From the NCBI GenBank assembly GCA_947623455.1, contig OX392532.1, positions 48,673,058 to 48,737,057 of the forward strand: a DNA stretch of 64,000 nucleotides, read 5' to 3'. The stretch is from Mimachlamys varia. Lineage: Eukaryota; Mollusca; Bivalvia; Pectinida; Pectinidae. The position numbers were made by a program, and so were the translations under genes. This document shows, piece after piece, positions 1-11,270 of the stretch (its first letter is position 1; every line of letters starts with the position of its first letter). The notes beneath the pieces were generated by a model. The model did not search any database, was not told where the DNA came from, and saw nothing but the letters and a program-made list of their open reading frames with translations.

Positions 1-789
1 CCATGGCGACCGCCATGACACTATATTGTGTTATCGACGGTAGTGCTCCCTAGCGTTTCAAAAGCATTGAAGACCATGAAGACCACACCAGTCGAATTTT
101 GTTACAGGAAAACATTTTTAAGAACCAACATTTGAGTTTCAAATAATCATCCTTCAGAAAATTCATATTTTGATATAAATAATAAGTTTTAATATTTTTC
201 CAACGGAAGTGACATCAGAACTTGCATAAGTCAACATCTTTTTTGTATAATTCTCTGTTTAAAACACCGCATTGCCTACCAATACATTCTTTTTGTTGAA
301 ATCGTATATTATAGCACTTCACAGGGTCTGATGCAAAAAAAAAAAAAACATTATTTTCCATTTTTTTTTATGAGAAAATAAAATCTGAAATATGCTCTTT
401 CATAGCGTTTTATTTATAACACAACAAAAATTTCGCGTTGCTTGAATTGCAAAATGAATTTTGCCTGGTTGTGATATGTCGCTAAAAATCACATAATCAG
501 ACTCGGGACATCTGGCACAATGTTTACTAAGCGTTGCAAATTTGACTGAAACTCAGAACGCTGCAGGTAAGGTTTTAAAGATGTATGTAAAATGGGCTTA
601 AGTAAAAACTTGATTTTACGTGAGTATATATTCACTCTGTGATAAAATTACCTGTTTGAAACACAAAGTCTACTTTTCTTGGTAAAAACGTTTCTTAATG
701 TGTGTGCATTTAGCAGACGACACCTGGTGAGAAATCACGCGAGAGTTTACGAGATATTTACAAAATGGCAAAGGCGTCGGAAACTCCAT
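1..789. other. AT-rich stretch, nothing recognised
   Basis: No gene, RNA or bounded repeat is apparent. There are short A and T homopolymers near 335-370. The stretch lies downstream, on the minus strand, of the LINE fragment that follows and may include its decayed remainder. Confidence 0.5.
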
Positions 790-957
790 CTCGTCGATAA
801 CGCAATGCCCGACCATACCTCTAAAATTATTAGGATATGTATAAGCTTCCTTTTTATGCACAGGTACGATTATTGCTGTGGACCAATCAGCTGGGAAACA
901 TCCATTATATGCAGATTGTATACGCAATCTGATGAAAATACAGATCCTTGTTCTCAC
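790..957 (-). mobile_element. Decayed LINE reverse-transcriptase fragment
   Basis: Read on the minus strand, this codes for a peptide containing FPADWSTAIIVPVHKK followed by PNNFRG. That is the hallmark of the early fingers region of non-LTR retrotransposon reverse transcriptases, where a Trp is followed by an I-x-P-x-HKK core and then an N-N/Y-(Y/F)-R-G motif. The similarity fades just after the motif, where the next RT block should start, and upstream sequence matches only weakly and in another frame. So this is a short dead fragment and not an active element. The clade (CR1, Jockey or other) cannot be told from this length. The open frame runs on to about 670 without recognisable RT sequence. 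Confidence 0.62.
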
Positions 958-2298
958 ACCGCTTTACAAGGATCTGACAATTGCAACATCCCATCAGAAG
1001 TCACGTCCAGATGACCTTTGTCGCCTCTTTACTTATATTAACACTAAAATGATTTTCCAACGACCTGTCATCTTGCAACAAGCCATTTCGTCACATTATT
1101 CTACATGAAATGTTTGGTGACGAAATGACTTAACGGACAAATGCGTTTATGCAAACTTTGTCGCCTCAAAATTTCACTGTCAAGATTCTGCCAGTAGTGA
1201 TTTGATTGGCTAATGCGAAAGGTCATCGGGACATGACCCTCTATGGGATTATCTCAGATCTTAACGCAGCAGAGAGAAGTTTACGGAACGGCGCGGAGAT
1301 CAAGATATGATTTTAATCAGATTGATTGTATACGTCAATAATTAATTCAAAAGGGAAATATAGTCTAGCATTCCTCCCCACTTCTCACTACCACAATCTA
1401 ACTGAGTTTAAAAAAAAAATAACCGAAAGATGTAACGTTAGGCCTATTTTAAAAAACCGAATCCGATGCATGGCCGTTTTGGTCACTGCTCATGTCATTA
1501 GAACACACCCCTATTCCGGTTTACACATTGAACTTCCGGTTATAATTACAGCTGCATGCTCACTCATGCTGCTCTTCTGTCTACACAATGAAGCCATCAG
1601 GTAAATATATTTCTTTACTGATTTTACGATGTTACAGGACGTAATACTGTCTTAATGAAGCGACTTGATGTGAAATATGCGCTGCCTATAGGCGAGCTCT
1701 TGGGTTGATCGAGTTTTTGCGACGATACACAGTTCAGAGGATCATGTACATGTCTGCATGTAGTAACACGTGTGCGTAGATCATCCCACGCCCCTAACCC
1801 AGCAGAGAGCAAACAACAGAAACACGCACATTTGTATACTGCAGTGACTTCATATGTCTCAATACGATCTTATTCCGCAACAGGACTTAATGAATTTGAT
1901 AGAAGTTGTAAAAATTGCGGTAGACTCTATTGTTCAGTTATTCAGGTACTGATCGACGCACCGGCAGATATACTCAAACAATGTTAGAGGTTCTAAATGG
2001 CGAGATACTATCGACAGGGGTAGTCAGCAAAATCGTATTCGATAGAAAGAGCCCGACCATCGTCCTGTTATAGTCCAGGAGTACAACAAATCAGTTTATA
2101 GCCTAATTTAGCCAAACAGTCTTACGCTACCTAGGCCCCGTCCAATGATTTTTTTTATATCATTCAACTTAATTCAATAATTTTTTTCTGAAAGGATGGA
2201 TTTTGACAAGATTTGGTTATTTTGTATTGAAATATTCATTGTTTCTAGTAATATCTATTAAATTTTCCCTTGGGTATTTCTGAAGAAATACATAATTC
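958..2298. other. Intergenic stretch, no gene recognised
   Basis: Several short open frames are present, but none shows a recognisable domain. A small hairpin has 11-bp arms at 1084-1094 (CATTTCGTCAC) and 1117-1127 (GTGACGAAATG), with a 22-nt loop. No splice-bounded exon could be supported. Confidence 0.45.
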
Positions 2299-2303
2299 AT
2301 ATG

Positions 2304-2657
2304 CAGGGATCAATCCAGCCTCATTTTTTTATCGTTTATCGGTAAATTTCCCCTAGAGATATAAATTTCCCTTTCCCCTAAAATTCCCCCCAAAAACTTG
2401 TTAAAAGTCACATTAAAAAGTCCCCTTCTCAAAGATTTCTCCCCCCCCCCTCCCAGCCAAAAGAGATAAAAACAGTTTCAAAAGTAGCAAGAAATGTGTT
2501 CTAAGATCTGACAATATTACACACACGCTCTTTGTAGAGTTTAGAGAGTTCCCCCTGGCGAGCGTCTCTGACGCTCGATCGGAGGCAATCAAGGCCTCCT
2601 ATTTTTCCCCACCACAGTAAAAAGGGTATACTTCCCCAAATCCTGCCTTGATCCCTG
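2304..2657. mobile_element. hAT-like MITE, about 354 bp
   Basis: The ends are inverted: CAGGGATCAATCCAG on the left and, reversed and complemented, CAGGGATCAAGGCAG on the right (13 of 15 match). The element is flanked on both sides by ATATG, a 5-bp direct repeat. The CAGGG start suggests the hAT superfamily, but hAT normally makes 8-bp duplications, so the assignment is tentative. The inside is C- and T-rich (runs of cccc and tttt) with no coding potential, as in non-autonomous elements. Confidence 0.55.
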
Positions 2658-3357
2658 ATATGCTGTAATAATTAATGTGTTACACCATTTTCTATATGAC
2701 GCCCCAGAAATGGGATGTTAAATAGAGAATATTACATGGCCATTTCCATGGAACACACTAATAGGGTATACCATTGCCATGGTACATACTGCTGTTGTAT
2801 TTGTCTAAATACAATAGTAATATACAGTCAAACCTTGATCAATCAAACTTTGATGATTCAAACTTCTAGATGTGTCGAACTTTTGGCAAAGTCCAATTTT
2901 GTTCATTATGTAACACTACTTATTTACTATTCATGAATCAAATTTTTCGCTGTATCAATGTTTTAATCTGACCCGTTCGTTATGAACACATTGAAAATTA
3001 CAGCTAATAAATTTAAGGGAAAGTTTTACCTGTACCAGTGCATTAAATTGCCCCGCGGTCATTTTCACACCTTCACAGACGCGTGTATTGATATCCTGCA
3101 ATGAAAAGTAGTGGCGACCTAGCTGCGATAATGTAGCTCTTGAAGACAAGACAATTTTTTTTATATTGTGTTATTAGAGTTACGAAGCGGTCCCATGCCT
3201 GGTAGTGGAGCAAAATCAAAAGTGTTAAATCTGTAAGATTTCATTTAATTGCCACCTCATGTGAGCATAATGTTGTCAAAATAATGCAGGATTGCTGAAC
3301 TATTGAGTGTTTACCATGATAAAATATTTTGTTCATGCGCATGCCCATTCACAAGAG

Positions 3358-5142
3358 CATACCTGTTTACCCCTACGCATTTGGCGTAATTACTACGAAT
3401 TTCACACTCTGATTACGCAACTACCCATCGGTTGGAAAAACTACGAATTTAACGCGGTATAAATTTCCTTAATCACACTTGTGCATAGTCATTGTTGTCC
3501 GCATCGAACGCGCCCAGAAAACCGGAAAAGTAAAATGTGAACACATGGCTTGCTTGACGCCGACAGTTTGTTGTTATATTAATAACGGCAAAGCAGACAA
3601 ACAGTTATATTGACGATAGAACGCTACTAAAAAACGACTCAGACTTTTATTACGGCATATACTGATAAATGGAGTTTCCTGAAACCGCCAGAATAGAGAA
3701 AATATCATGTTCTTCAAAGCGGGCGACTAGACTATTGATGACACGACCAGAAAAACGAAAAAAAAAACATCGCGAAACATACAAGACCATTTGATGTTTT
3801 AGATCTACAGCAGATCTTAAAATTGATACTGCTGGAAAACGATGAGTGCGAAACTAACCTTTAGTCGGCTAATAGCAAGAATATATGATCTTTGGGCAAA
3901 ATCATCATAAATTTTCTTTTTTTTTCGTTTCAACTCTATACCTAAAAATGAGATAAAAATAACATTTAAATTATTAGCTCACCTGGTCCGAAGGACCGAG
4001 GTGAGCTTATGCCATACCGTGGCGTCCGTTATTAACCGTTATTTAGCTATATTGGTTTAAGCAACTTCTTCTCCATAACCACTGAATGGAAATCAACCTT
4101 ATTTGGTAGGAACTATCCCTAGGTGCTCAGGATTCCAAATTGTACTCATGGTGGGACTGACCCCCTAGGGGGCTGAGGGGCGGGGTCAAAAAGGGTTATA
4201 TAGCTATATTGGTTTAAACGACTTCTTCTCCATAACCACTGATTGGAAATCAACCTTATTTGGTTGGAACCATCCCTAGGTGCTCAGGATTCAAAATTGT
4301 ACTCCTGGTGGGACTGACCCCTAGGGGGCTGAGGGGCGGGGTCAAAAAGGGTTATATAGCTATATTGGTTTAAGCGACTTCTTCTCCATAACCACTGATT
4401 GGAAATCAACCTTATTTGGTTGGAACCATCCCTAGGTGCTCAGGATTCAAAATTGTACTCCTGGTGGGACTGACCCCTAGGGGGCTGAGGGGCGGGGTCA
4501 AAAAGGGTTATTTTGCTATATTGGTTTAAACGACTTCTTCTCCATAACCATTGATTGGAAATGAGCCTTATTTGGCAGGAAGCATCCCTAGGTGCTCAAG
4601 ATTTAAAATTGTACTAATGGTGGGACTGACCCCCTAGGGGGCTGAGGGGCGAGCCAAAAAGAAAATATTTTATCATGATTACCTAGATACCAATGTATCC
4701 AGGTGAGCGATACAGGCCCTCTGGGCCTCTTGTTTTTTAATAAAGTTATTTTGTTATTGGAAGCGTGCTGACAATGAATGTTGTTGCAAATGTTTGCATT
4801 ATTGAATAAATGAAATATTAAAATACACAGGGTACATTTCACATACAAAATATTTTCTATACATGTATGTATAAATGAGTCTTGTAGACTTGAATATGTA
4901 ATAACCATAATAAACCAATATGATGTTAAAAGTGTTCTATATAAATTATAATATAAAAGCCATTTTACATTGAGTTATTCTAGATTTCAATCAGGAGGAG
5001 GGATCGTCCCCTCCAAACCTAATCCCAATCGTCACTTCGCATGTCTGCAACAGATGTGTTGAACACTACACATAAACTGCAAAAACTACTCATTTTTGAA
5101 ACATTCACTACACATTGTCCCAGGAAAAGGTAAACAGGTCTG
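3358..5142. mobile_element. TIR element nested inside the pogo-like copy
   Basis: The left end CATACCTGTTTACC and the right end (complement CAGACCTGTTTACC) match at 13 of 14 positions. The element is flanked by the direct repeat CAAGAG (3352-3357 and 5143-5148). The other pogo-like copy runs through the equivalent point without interruption, which supports an insertion. The 6-bp duplication and CA/TG ends do not let me name a superfamily. It carries the minisatellite element at 3974-4734, so it is the middle layer of a three-level nest. No coding frame of interest. Confidence 0.65.
3974..4734 (+). mobile_element. Helitron-related (HINE-like) minisatellite element
   Basis: The 5' end reads AGCTCACCTGG, and its complement CCAGGTGAGC recurs near the 3' end, followed by a short hairpin (AGGCCC-tct-GGGCCT) and the terminus TCTTGTT. 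Between them lie four tandem units of about 156 bp; the motif GGGCTGAGGGG recurs near 4171, 4327, 4481 and 4640. Subterminal inverted repeats, a tandem-repeat core and a 3' stem-loop are the layout described for Helentron-associated non-autonomous elements. I infer the class from layout alone. The same family, with 14 units, lies at 44246-46560. Confidence 0.55.
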
Positions 5143-5692
5143 CAAGAGGAACTCTTCATAAAAGAAACCAAGAGATTTACTGAAGTCTAATCATGGCTAC
5201 CGCTACTCATTTCAGTTTATGCTTCGTTATGTATTCGTCAACTTCATGTTAATGATAATATAGATGAATTTTAATTACAAGTTAGGTAGGAGATTGACAG
5301 AAATAGTGTATAATTTAAGTATGTTTATTGATTAGAACCAATCGACCGATACGTAATGCAAAAATCGCTCTGGTGTGAATCACACCGGGTTTGCTCCACT
5401 ATGAGGCATGGGACTGATTTATTACCTGGCAGGGGCAGAGCCATAGGAGACCAGGTATTATTGAAGTACTGCAAAAATTATAGCGTGTATTTTAATATAC
5501 TTTTTTTTAAAAATGTGAATCTACAATTTCTTAGCCTGTGTTACGTCACACTAGGACCGCATTGGTTCTTCTTATGTACAGTTCATATACATATGGGTCT
5601 ACATATGTACATGTCGATGTTCGATGTTCAATGTTCAATATTCAGTTTTCACGACGGTCCCGCAAAGTTCGAAACATCGAAGTTTGACTGTA

Positions 5693-6832
5693 CTTTGGTA
5701 TTTCATGGTACATATACACAGCTCTGTTAAATATTTTAAATTCCAGACTCAAACAAGAGACTTTTTGTTAAGTAATTGTAAAAAAAATTCTTCAATAACT
5801 TAGGTAGGAAATTAAGTTATAAGGTGGTTACACTCTTAAGTGTGAACAGGTAATGCTCAAGAAACCATTAGTATAGACTTTTAAAATATGTCGTTCCCCA
5901 GATACTGTATTTTTCTCCGGATTCACATGATATAGGGGCATGTTTACTTCCTGTGTATCGCCAAAGCATCTGTAGCACAAAACAACATAAAAAAGAGCTG
6001 TTACGAGTTTACGGACGCCATGTCTACTACATGATACTGCGATTACTGGTCCGTAGAAATCTGTTTAAATATCCGTCATTTTTGTCCTGATTTATCGACA
6101 TTTTACTCCAACAAATTTGGTCAAGTACCGATTTATCATTACACCGGGAGTATACATGCCGGGCCCCTCTCCATTATTGTACCATGTTACATGTATTCTG
6201 GAAAGTTGTATCTCAGAAACAGTGTATTGTCCCCTTACTTGATGGTATCCTGATGTGAATGTCTTGACAAGATCCTTTGCTTGTAACTGCATGTTCTTTG
6301 CTGATGACATGATCTTTCAGGATTATCATGCGTTCTACAACATGTTGATGTTTTCTTTTGTAAATTTGTCTTCCGATGTTTTAATTTGTCGACATGACAT
6401 CAATGCATTGATGATGTGATAAGTTCATCAGCTACACTTTGGCTTTCCATGAAGTCAAAAATTTTAACAGTGGAGATATTTTGAAATGAAACTGCACACT
6501 TGTGTTAACTTATTAAGGAACTCAGCTTGCCTATTTTACTGAGTATATGTCTGCACTTTTAGTCTACACATTCACTATAACTGCAACTTGCATTCTCTAG
6601 TAGCAACTATTTGGCTTTTTTCTAGTGCTGGAACAGGAAACGCATGCACACTGCACGGATACGGTTTGGTTACTAGTACAAATTCATGTACTTTATATCC
6701 GTGTAGCAAATCAATGTACCAGGAAAGTCCGAAAATGTAGGTCAGTATTTATTGATTCACGTAATTGACAGCAATGAGCTCATGGTTGCTTGTTGACAGA
6801 CATTCATAGCACTCGTGGCTAAACTACACTTA
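5693..6832. other. Apparently unique sequence around a candidate exon
   Basis: No repeat structure is obvious. The only suggestive feature is the short open segment with a splice donor at 6239-6310 on the minus strand. Confidence 0.4.
6239..6310 (-). CDS. Candidate first coding exon, weak
   Basis: On the minus strand an ATG opens a 24-codon segment (MSSAKNMQLQAKDLVKTF, then TSGYHQ) that ends in CAA followed by GTAAGG, a good 5' splice site. The composition is protein-like (charged and amphipathic) and the region is not visibly repetitive. I do not recognise the family and cannot find a following exon downstream on the minus strand. The frame also continues past the donor for 48 codons without a stop, so a chance frame is quite possible. 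Confidence 0.22.
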
Positions 6833-7317
6833 CTGTTATTTCCTGTGTATTGCCCGCTGGCTATACAATTTTTTACATCAGAAGATGCATATAGTGCGGG
6901 CTATCTTCCGGTGCGGGCTATCTGTATTTTTTAAAACCAAATTATTAAATTATGCAGGCTATACGTTGTTAAATGTTTTCACTTTTATCAACATGTAGAT
7001 CTACGCTATTTGTAAACAAAATATATCATTGCTAAGTTAATATAAAGCTTTAGTTATACACATTAACATATATATTTACAAAATAAACACAATATTTCCA
7101 TCATATGTTTCTGAGTTCCAGTATTCAAAATAATTAATCACAAAGTCACATATGTCGAAGTACACTTGTACTCGCCAGGTATCCATTTGACGTATTAACC
7201 CGCGGGCAATCTGCCAGTGCGGGTTATCTGGAAGTTATTTTACAAAAGTCTCAAAAATGCCTTAATTTACTTCCCGCAGGTTATACCCCGGTGCGGGTAA
7301 TGCGCAGGAAATAAGGG
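6833..7317. mobile_element. TA-flanked MITE with GCGGG-rich ends
   Basis: The left end CTGTTATTTCCTGTGTATTG and the complement of the right end (CCCTTATTTCCTGCGCATTA) match at 16 of 20 positions, and both continue into CCCGC. TA lies outside each end. The subterminal regions hold repeated GTGCGGG(C/T)TAT motifs on both sides. No open frame codes for a transposase, so it is a non-autonomous Tc1/mariner-type element. Confidence 0.6.
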
Positions 7318-7504
7318 TACTATAAGCTGAGTGGCATTATAAATTTTGTATACTGCTATCTGCCAACATTATAACAAAATTAACTAAATTCCAACACGAT
7401 TTCTCTGAGTTGACATGTACACCTTCCGGTTTTGAAAGTAACTTCCGGTTCTCCTGTAGCTTTCTTGTGATGTTGATTATACATTGAAATAGTAACAATT
7501 CAAG

Positions 7505-7790
7505 GTTCTTATATACCGTTTTATCACGACCTTAAAGGCCGCCTCAAAGCGCTTCACAAATTATTTTCCTTGGTTATAGGGCCTTGGCAACCATTCAATA
7601 CCGTTCTCAACGCCCGGGGAGCATACAACCGTTGCTGCCATTTCCGTGCGCACAGCGTGCATTCTACAATTTCTAGTACTACCCAACAACATACTCATTT
7701 ACAGCTAGACCACCGTGCCTTTAGAAATTGTTATTTGAGCCTCCCTCCCCTCCCCTTTGTTTTTCACACCTAGGCGAGTTATGTACAATC
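7505..7790. repeat. Possible dispersed repeat
   Basis: The stretch beginning CTTATATACCGTTTTATCAC, with GCCGCCTCAAAGCGCTTCAC, resembles a dispersed sequence I recall from molluscan genomes. The boundaries and class are not visible here. The overlapping 67-codon frame is not a gene. A copy-number search of the genome would settle this. Confidence 0.28.
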
Positions 7791-7942
7791 CAAAAGTGTT
7801 GTGGGTCAGAGACTTATAAATATGTATGGTCTATATACAGGTATAACTTGGGTAAAACTGGCAATGTTGACAATTATTGAATGAGAATGTTTCAATATGT
7901 GTTGAAAGTTTACATGTGTCCATTTGGTTTACTTAAAACTAA

Positions 7943-8200
7943 ATGGTGGCCGAATAGTTATGGTGCAGACAAGCCCACCACCTCTTGGTTGCAAGTTCAA
8001 ACCCACATGCATAGGGCAGGTGCCAGGTACTGACCCTAGCTAGTTCAGTGATTTTTCTCCAGTTATACTTTGCCGCTTCTTTTAGTAAGTTTTTGTCATT
8101 ATTTAGATAGAACCTTCCTCCACCTCTGATAGCTGGCATATATATCCTTAAATAACCCACGTTAATAGGACGTAAAACAAAATTAACCAAACAAACCCGA
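7943..8200 (+). mobile_element. tRNA-derived SINE
   Basis: The head matches an RNA polymerase III internal promoter. Box A is TGGCCGAATAG (7947-7957), which fits the TRGYnnARnnG consensus, and box B is AGTTCAAACCC (7994-8004), one mismatch from consensus. The body reads GCCAGGTACTGACC, then TTTTTCTCC, CCTCCACCTC and TTAATAGGACGTAAAACAAA. That is the order of a molluscan SINE I recognise, ending in A-rich AAACAAA sequence. Several substitutions from the remembered form suggest an old copy. The open frame on the other strand is a by-product. Confidence 0.72.
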
Positions 8201-8714
8201 ATTAAAACAACTAGCACAAAACCATATATATATTGTTAAGCCATTTCTCAATGTACACCAACCACGATTGTCATAACATATTGCTAGTCTATATTACTGT
8301 TCATACAATGCGCTGGAAATAATCACTTAGGATTTTATCATTCTCCCATCTTGCAAACTGAATGCAAACACTGTTCACACATTGTGCACACACTGTACAT
8401 TGTGTAACACTTTACAATCCAACAACTGTAATAAAATGAGATACCTCGAAGTTTATACCAGGTTAACATTGAATATCCTCTGGAATATAATACCCCATTA
8501 GTAAGCCCGAATCCCATTTTCTTTATATTTTTAAGCGCGCTGGGTGCTTATTCGGTGAAATATTGTATTTATGGTTTTAAACTGATACTATGGCCTTAAC
8601 ATGTATAGGATTTAATATCTGCCTGGTATCACCTGACTTTGCCTCTTCTTTAAGTAAGTTTCAATCTCAGTGTCATCTAGTTTTAAGAAGTTTATCAATT
8701 TTCAAAAGGACGTT
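8201..8714. other. Intergenic, nothing recognised
   Basis: AT-rich sequence with no bounded repeat, RNA or supported exon. Confidence 0.45.
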
Positions 8715-8716
8715 TA

Positions 8717-9189
8717 CAGTCAACTTCGAAAATAACGAAGTCAGGAACAACGAAATTCGATCCGGCAACAACGAAGTAAATTTAAAGTCCTGATTTTCAC
8801 TCTTATATATCTTATATATTGTTTTACTGAAACAACGAAGTCTGAAATAGCGAATTCACTGAAACAACGAAGTGATTTTGCAGTCCCCATCCGCATTTTT
8901 ACCTGTAATAACGAAATAATTACCTGGACCGGCACAAATTACAATCAAAACAAAGCTATGTGCTGTGTTCACTTGTCTTGGTTTTGTGACCACGGGTCGG
9001 CGGTGTGTTTGTATAGGTCACCTTGGTACTCATATACACATATGAATTTAAAATAAACTCATGTCATTACTTCTGTATGTCTTATTATTGCATATATACA
9101 TAAAACCATGCTATGGGGAATAGCAAATTCCTGATATAACAAAATGTTTTTCATGGTCCCCAGTAGTTCGTTATAAACGAAGTTGACTG
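8717..9189. mobile_element. pogo/Tigger-like MITE, 473 bp
   Basis: The ends are CAGTCAACTTCG and its complement CGAAGTTGACTG, a perfect 12-bp inverted repeat, with TA on both sides (8715-8716, 9190-9191). Inside are repeated AACGAAGT and AACGAAAT motifs, resembling the 'TTCGTTATA' subterminal repeats of Tigger-type elements. No transposase frame. It is a different family from the elements at 2825 and 59925, though the first six bases are the same. Confidence 0.75.
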
Positions 9190-9255
9190 TAATTATATTC
9201 TGAATTTACTGTATAATCTTTTTTTTTCGTGAGAGTAGAGGACCTGAAGAAACAG

Positions 9256-9425
9256 GTGTTTCTCTTAATTATCCTTATGCTGCAGTATGTTGGTCATTGT
9301 GACATGAAAATACCCTCTGCTGACACCTAGAGAGGTAGCTTATAGGTATAAGCAGTGATCAGCGCTAAAACTAGTCTGCTGGTCCTCCCCGTAGATACTG
9401 TAGCAAGGATAATTAAGAGAAACAC
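9256..9425. mobile_element. Short MITE or foldback, 170 bp
   Basis: The arms at 9256-9276 and 9405-9425 are a perfect 21-bp inverted repeat beginning GTGTTTCTCTTAATTATCC, and 8 of the next 9 paired bases continue (GCTGCAGTA against GCTACAGTA). No clear target duplication is visible. A transcript of either strand could form a long hairpin. Confidence 0.6.
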
Positions 9426-10101
9426 ATCCGGAGATTACATGTGCTCTGTTTTCGTTTCATCTTGGTGATGTTGCCCAGCGCTGGAGCATTGAGTATACAT
9501 TTACATAACATGCTCAATCGGCTATAACCATATATCTATTTTGTTGCATTGTTACACATATGAATGTATCTAACTGTAGATCTAAATTTTTATGTATTTC
9601 TGAATATCATTTATTGAGACTGTATGTATAGAGGATATCTAACAGTGTCTTCAGTATTGCGAAATATATTTCACAAGTGTGCATGGCTGATATTTTGATA
9701 TTTTTCATGAGCGCACAGCATGAGTGAAACATATCAAAATATTAATGTATAGATATGCACAAAATCTACTGATGGAAACAAAAAGCTAGCAACAGGAAGC
9801 ATGTACTGTATTTTAAAAAAAATGGAACAAATTTTTTTAATGATTTTTCTCTCTCAAAAGTTGTACCTAAATTCCGCACGTCTATCTGTGCTTAGTGAGA
9901 TTTGAACAGGGGAGAAGAATGGGTTGGTGAGTGTTTGCTGTACGGGATACTGACGATGCTTATCGGATATTTCAAATGCACTAACCGGATAACACTATCA
10001 CTATTTTGAATTCGATTATTAATCAAAATTGGAGCACATAGTTTGGAAGACGTTCATCGTACATAATCAATTAATTCATTGAGACAAGTTTGTAACTCAT
10101 T
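9426..10101. other. Intergenic, nothing recognised
   Basis: AT-rich. A loose palindrome lies around 9690-9745 (TTGATATTTTTCATGAG against a related inverted copy). No gene or bounded repeat is supported. Confidence 0.45.
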
Positions 10102-10199
10102 TTTAGGTCATATGAGCCATCATGCACCGTCTGTCATCGTGCGCCATGCGTAAACTTTCCCTTTAAGCAACTTTTCCTCAATAACCAAAAGGCCCAAGG

Positions 10200-10930
10200 T
10201 GCTGATATTATGCATGTAGCATGCTGGGATGAAGGGCTACCAAGTTTTTTTTTCAAATGAATGACCTTGACCTACTTTCAAGGTCACATAGGTCAAATAT
10301 GTTGAAATCTTCAAGCAACATCTTCCCAATAACCGAAAGGCCCAGTAAACTGATATTTGGCCTGCAGCATGCTGGAACGAAGAGCTACCAAGTTTGTTCA
10401 AATGAATGACCTTGGCCTACTTTCATGGTCACAGGGGTCAAACTTTACTAAAATCTTCAAGCAACTTATCAGTTACCTTAGAGCCCAGGACACAATAACC
10501 AAAAGGCCCAAGGTGCTGATATTATGCATGTAGCATGCTGGGATGAAGGGCTACCAAGTTTTTTTTTTCAAATGAATGACCTTGACCTACTTTCAAGATC
10601 ACATGGGTCAAATATGTTGAAATCTTCAAGCAACATCTTCACAATAACAGAAAGGCCCAGTAAACTGATATTAATAATTGGCCTGTAGCATGTTGGGATG
10701 AAGAGCTACAAAGTTTGTTCGAATGAAAGACCTTGACCCAATTTCAAGGTCACAGGGGTCAAATGTTACAAAATTCCTCAAGAAACTTCTAAACATCCAA
10801 AATGCCCATCAGGGTGCTAAATTATTTGGTCTGTGGCATGCTCAAATGGAGTGCTACCAAAGTTGTTAAAATGAAGGACCTTGACCTACTCTCAAGGTCA
10901 CAGGGGTAAAATATGTTGATATCACACCAA
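10200..10930 (+). repeat. Tandem units with paired nuclear-receptor-type half-sites
   Basis: Five degenerate units each carry a TGACCTTGA-like and a TCAAGGTCA-like sequence facing each other 7 bp apart. The first pair is exact (10262-10270 and 10278-10286). The others, near 10409, 10577, 10729 and 10877, have one or two changes. TCAAGGTCA is the extended half-site known for ERR and NR5A-type orphan nuclear receptors. Whether it is bound here is unknown. Confidence 0.6.
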
Positions 10931-11270
10931 CTGAAATTATATATCATCACACAAATTCTGTTTGTTAATTATCCCACCATTATCAAATCGTCTGTTGTTC
11001 TTCAACAATTCTTGTTATCGCTATTTCTTGAGAAGTACTTAAGTGATCTTTCTCAAATTGCATCCCTTATTGTGCCCTTTTGATTCTGGACTGATCAGGA
11101 AAACAAAATGGCTGAAAGGCAGCCATCTTGGATTTTGCCATTGAAAGCTTGTTATCGCTATTTCTTGAGAAGTACTTGATTTATCTTACTAAAATATCAT
11201 ATGTAGGCTCTCCTTGAAGCCTACCTGTGCCCTTTTGTTTTTGGGACTGATCGGAAAGACAAACTGGCTG

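Larger units (their letters stand above)
2825..5690. mobile_element. pogo/Tigger-like element, older copy, carrying nested insertions
   Basis: It starts CAGTCAAACCTTGAT and ends with CGAAGTTTGACTG, with TA on each side (2823-2824 and 5691-5692). This fits a TA-targeting Tc1/mariner/pogo element; Tigger-type ends commonly start CAGT with TCGA-rich subterminal motifs. It is homologous at both ends and inside to the 1,203-bp copy at 59925-61127. The 1.7 kb of extra length is explained mainly by the insertion at 3358-5142. Many CpG sites of the other copy are TpG or CpA here, so this copy looks older. No transposase frame is visible; the 124-codon frame near its right end is chance sequence in the terminal region. 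Confidence 0.8.

Noticed and set aside
5356..5730. 124-codon + strand frame
   Set aside because: No ATG-context or domain support and it overlaps the terminal inverted repeat of a transposon.
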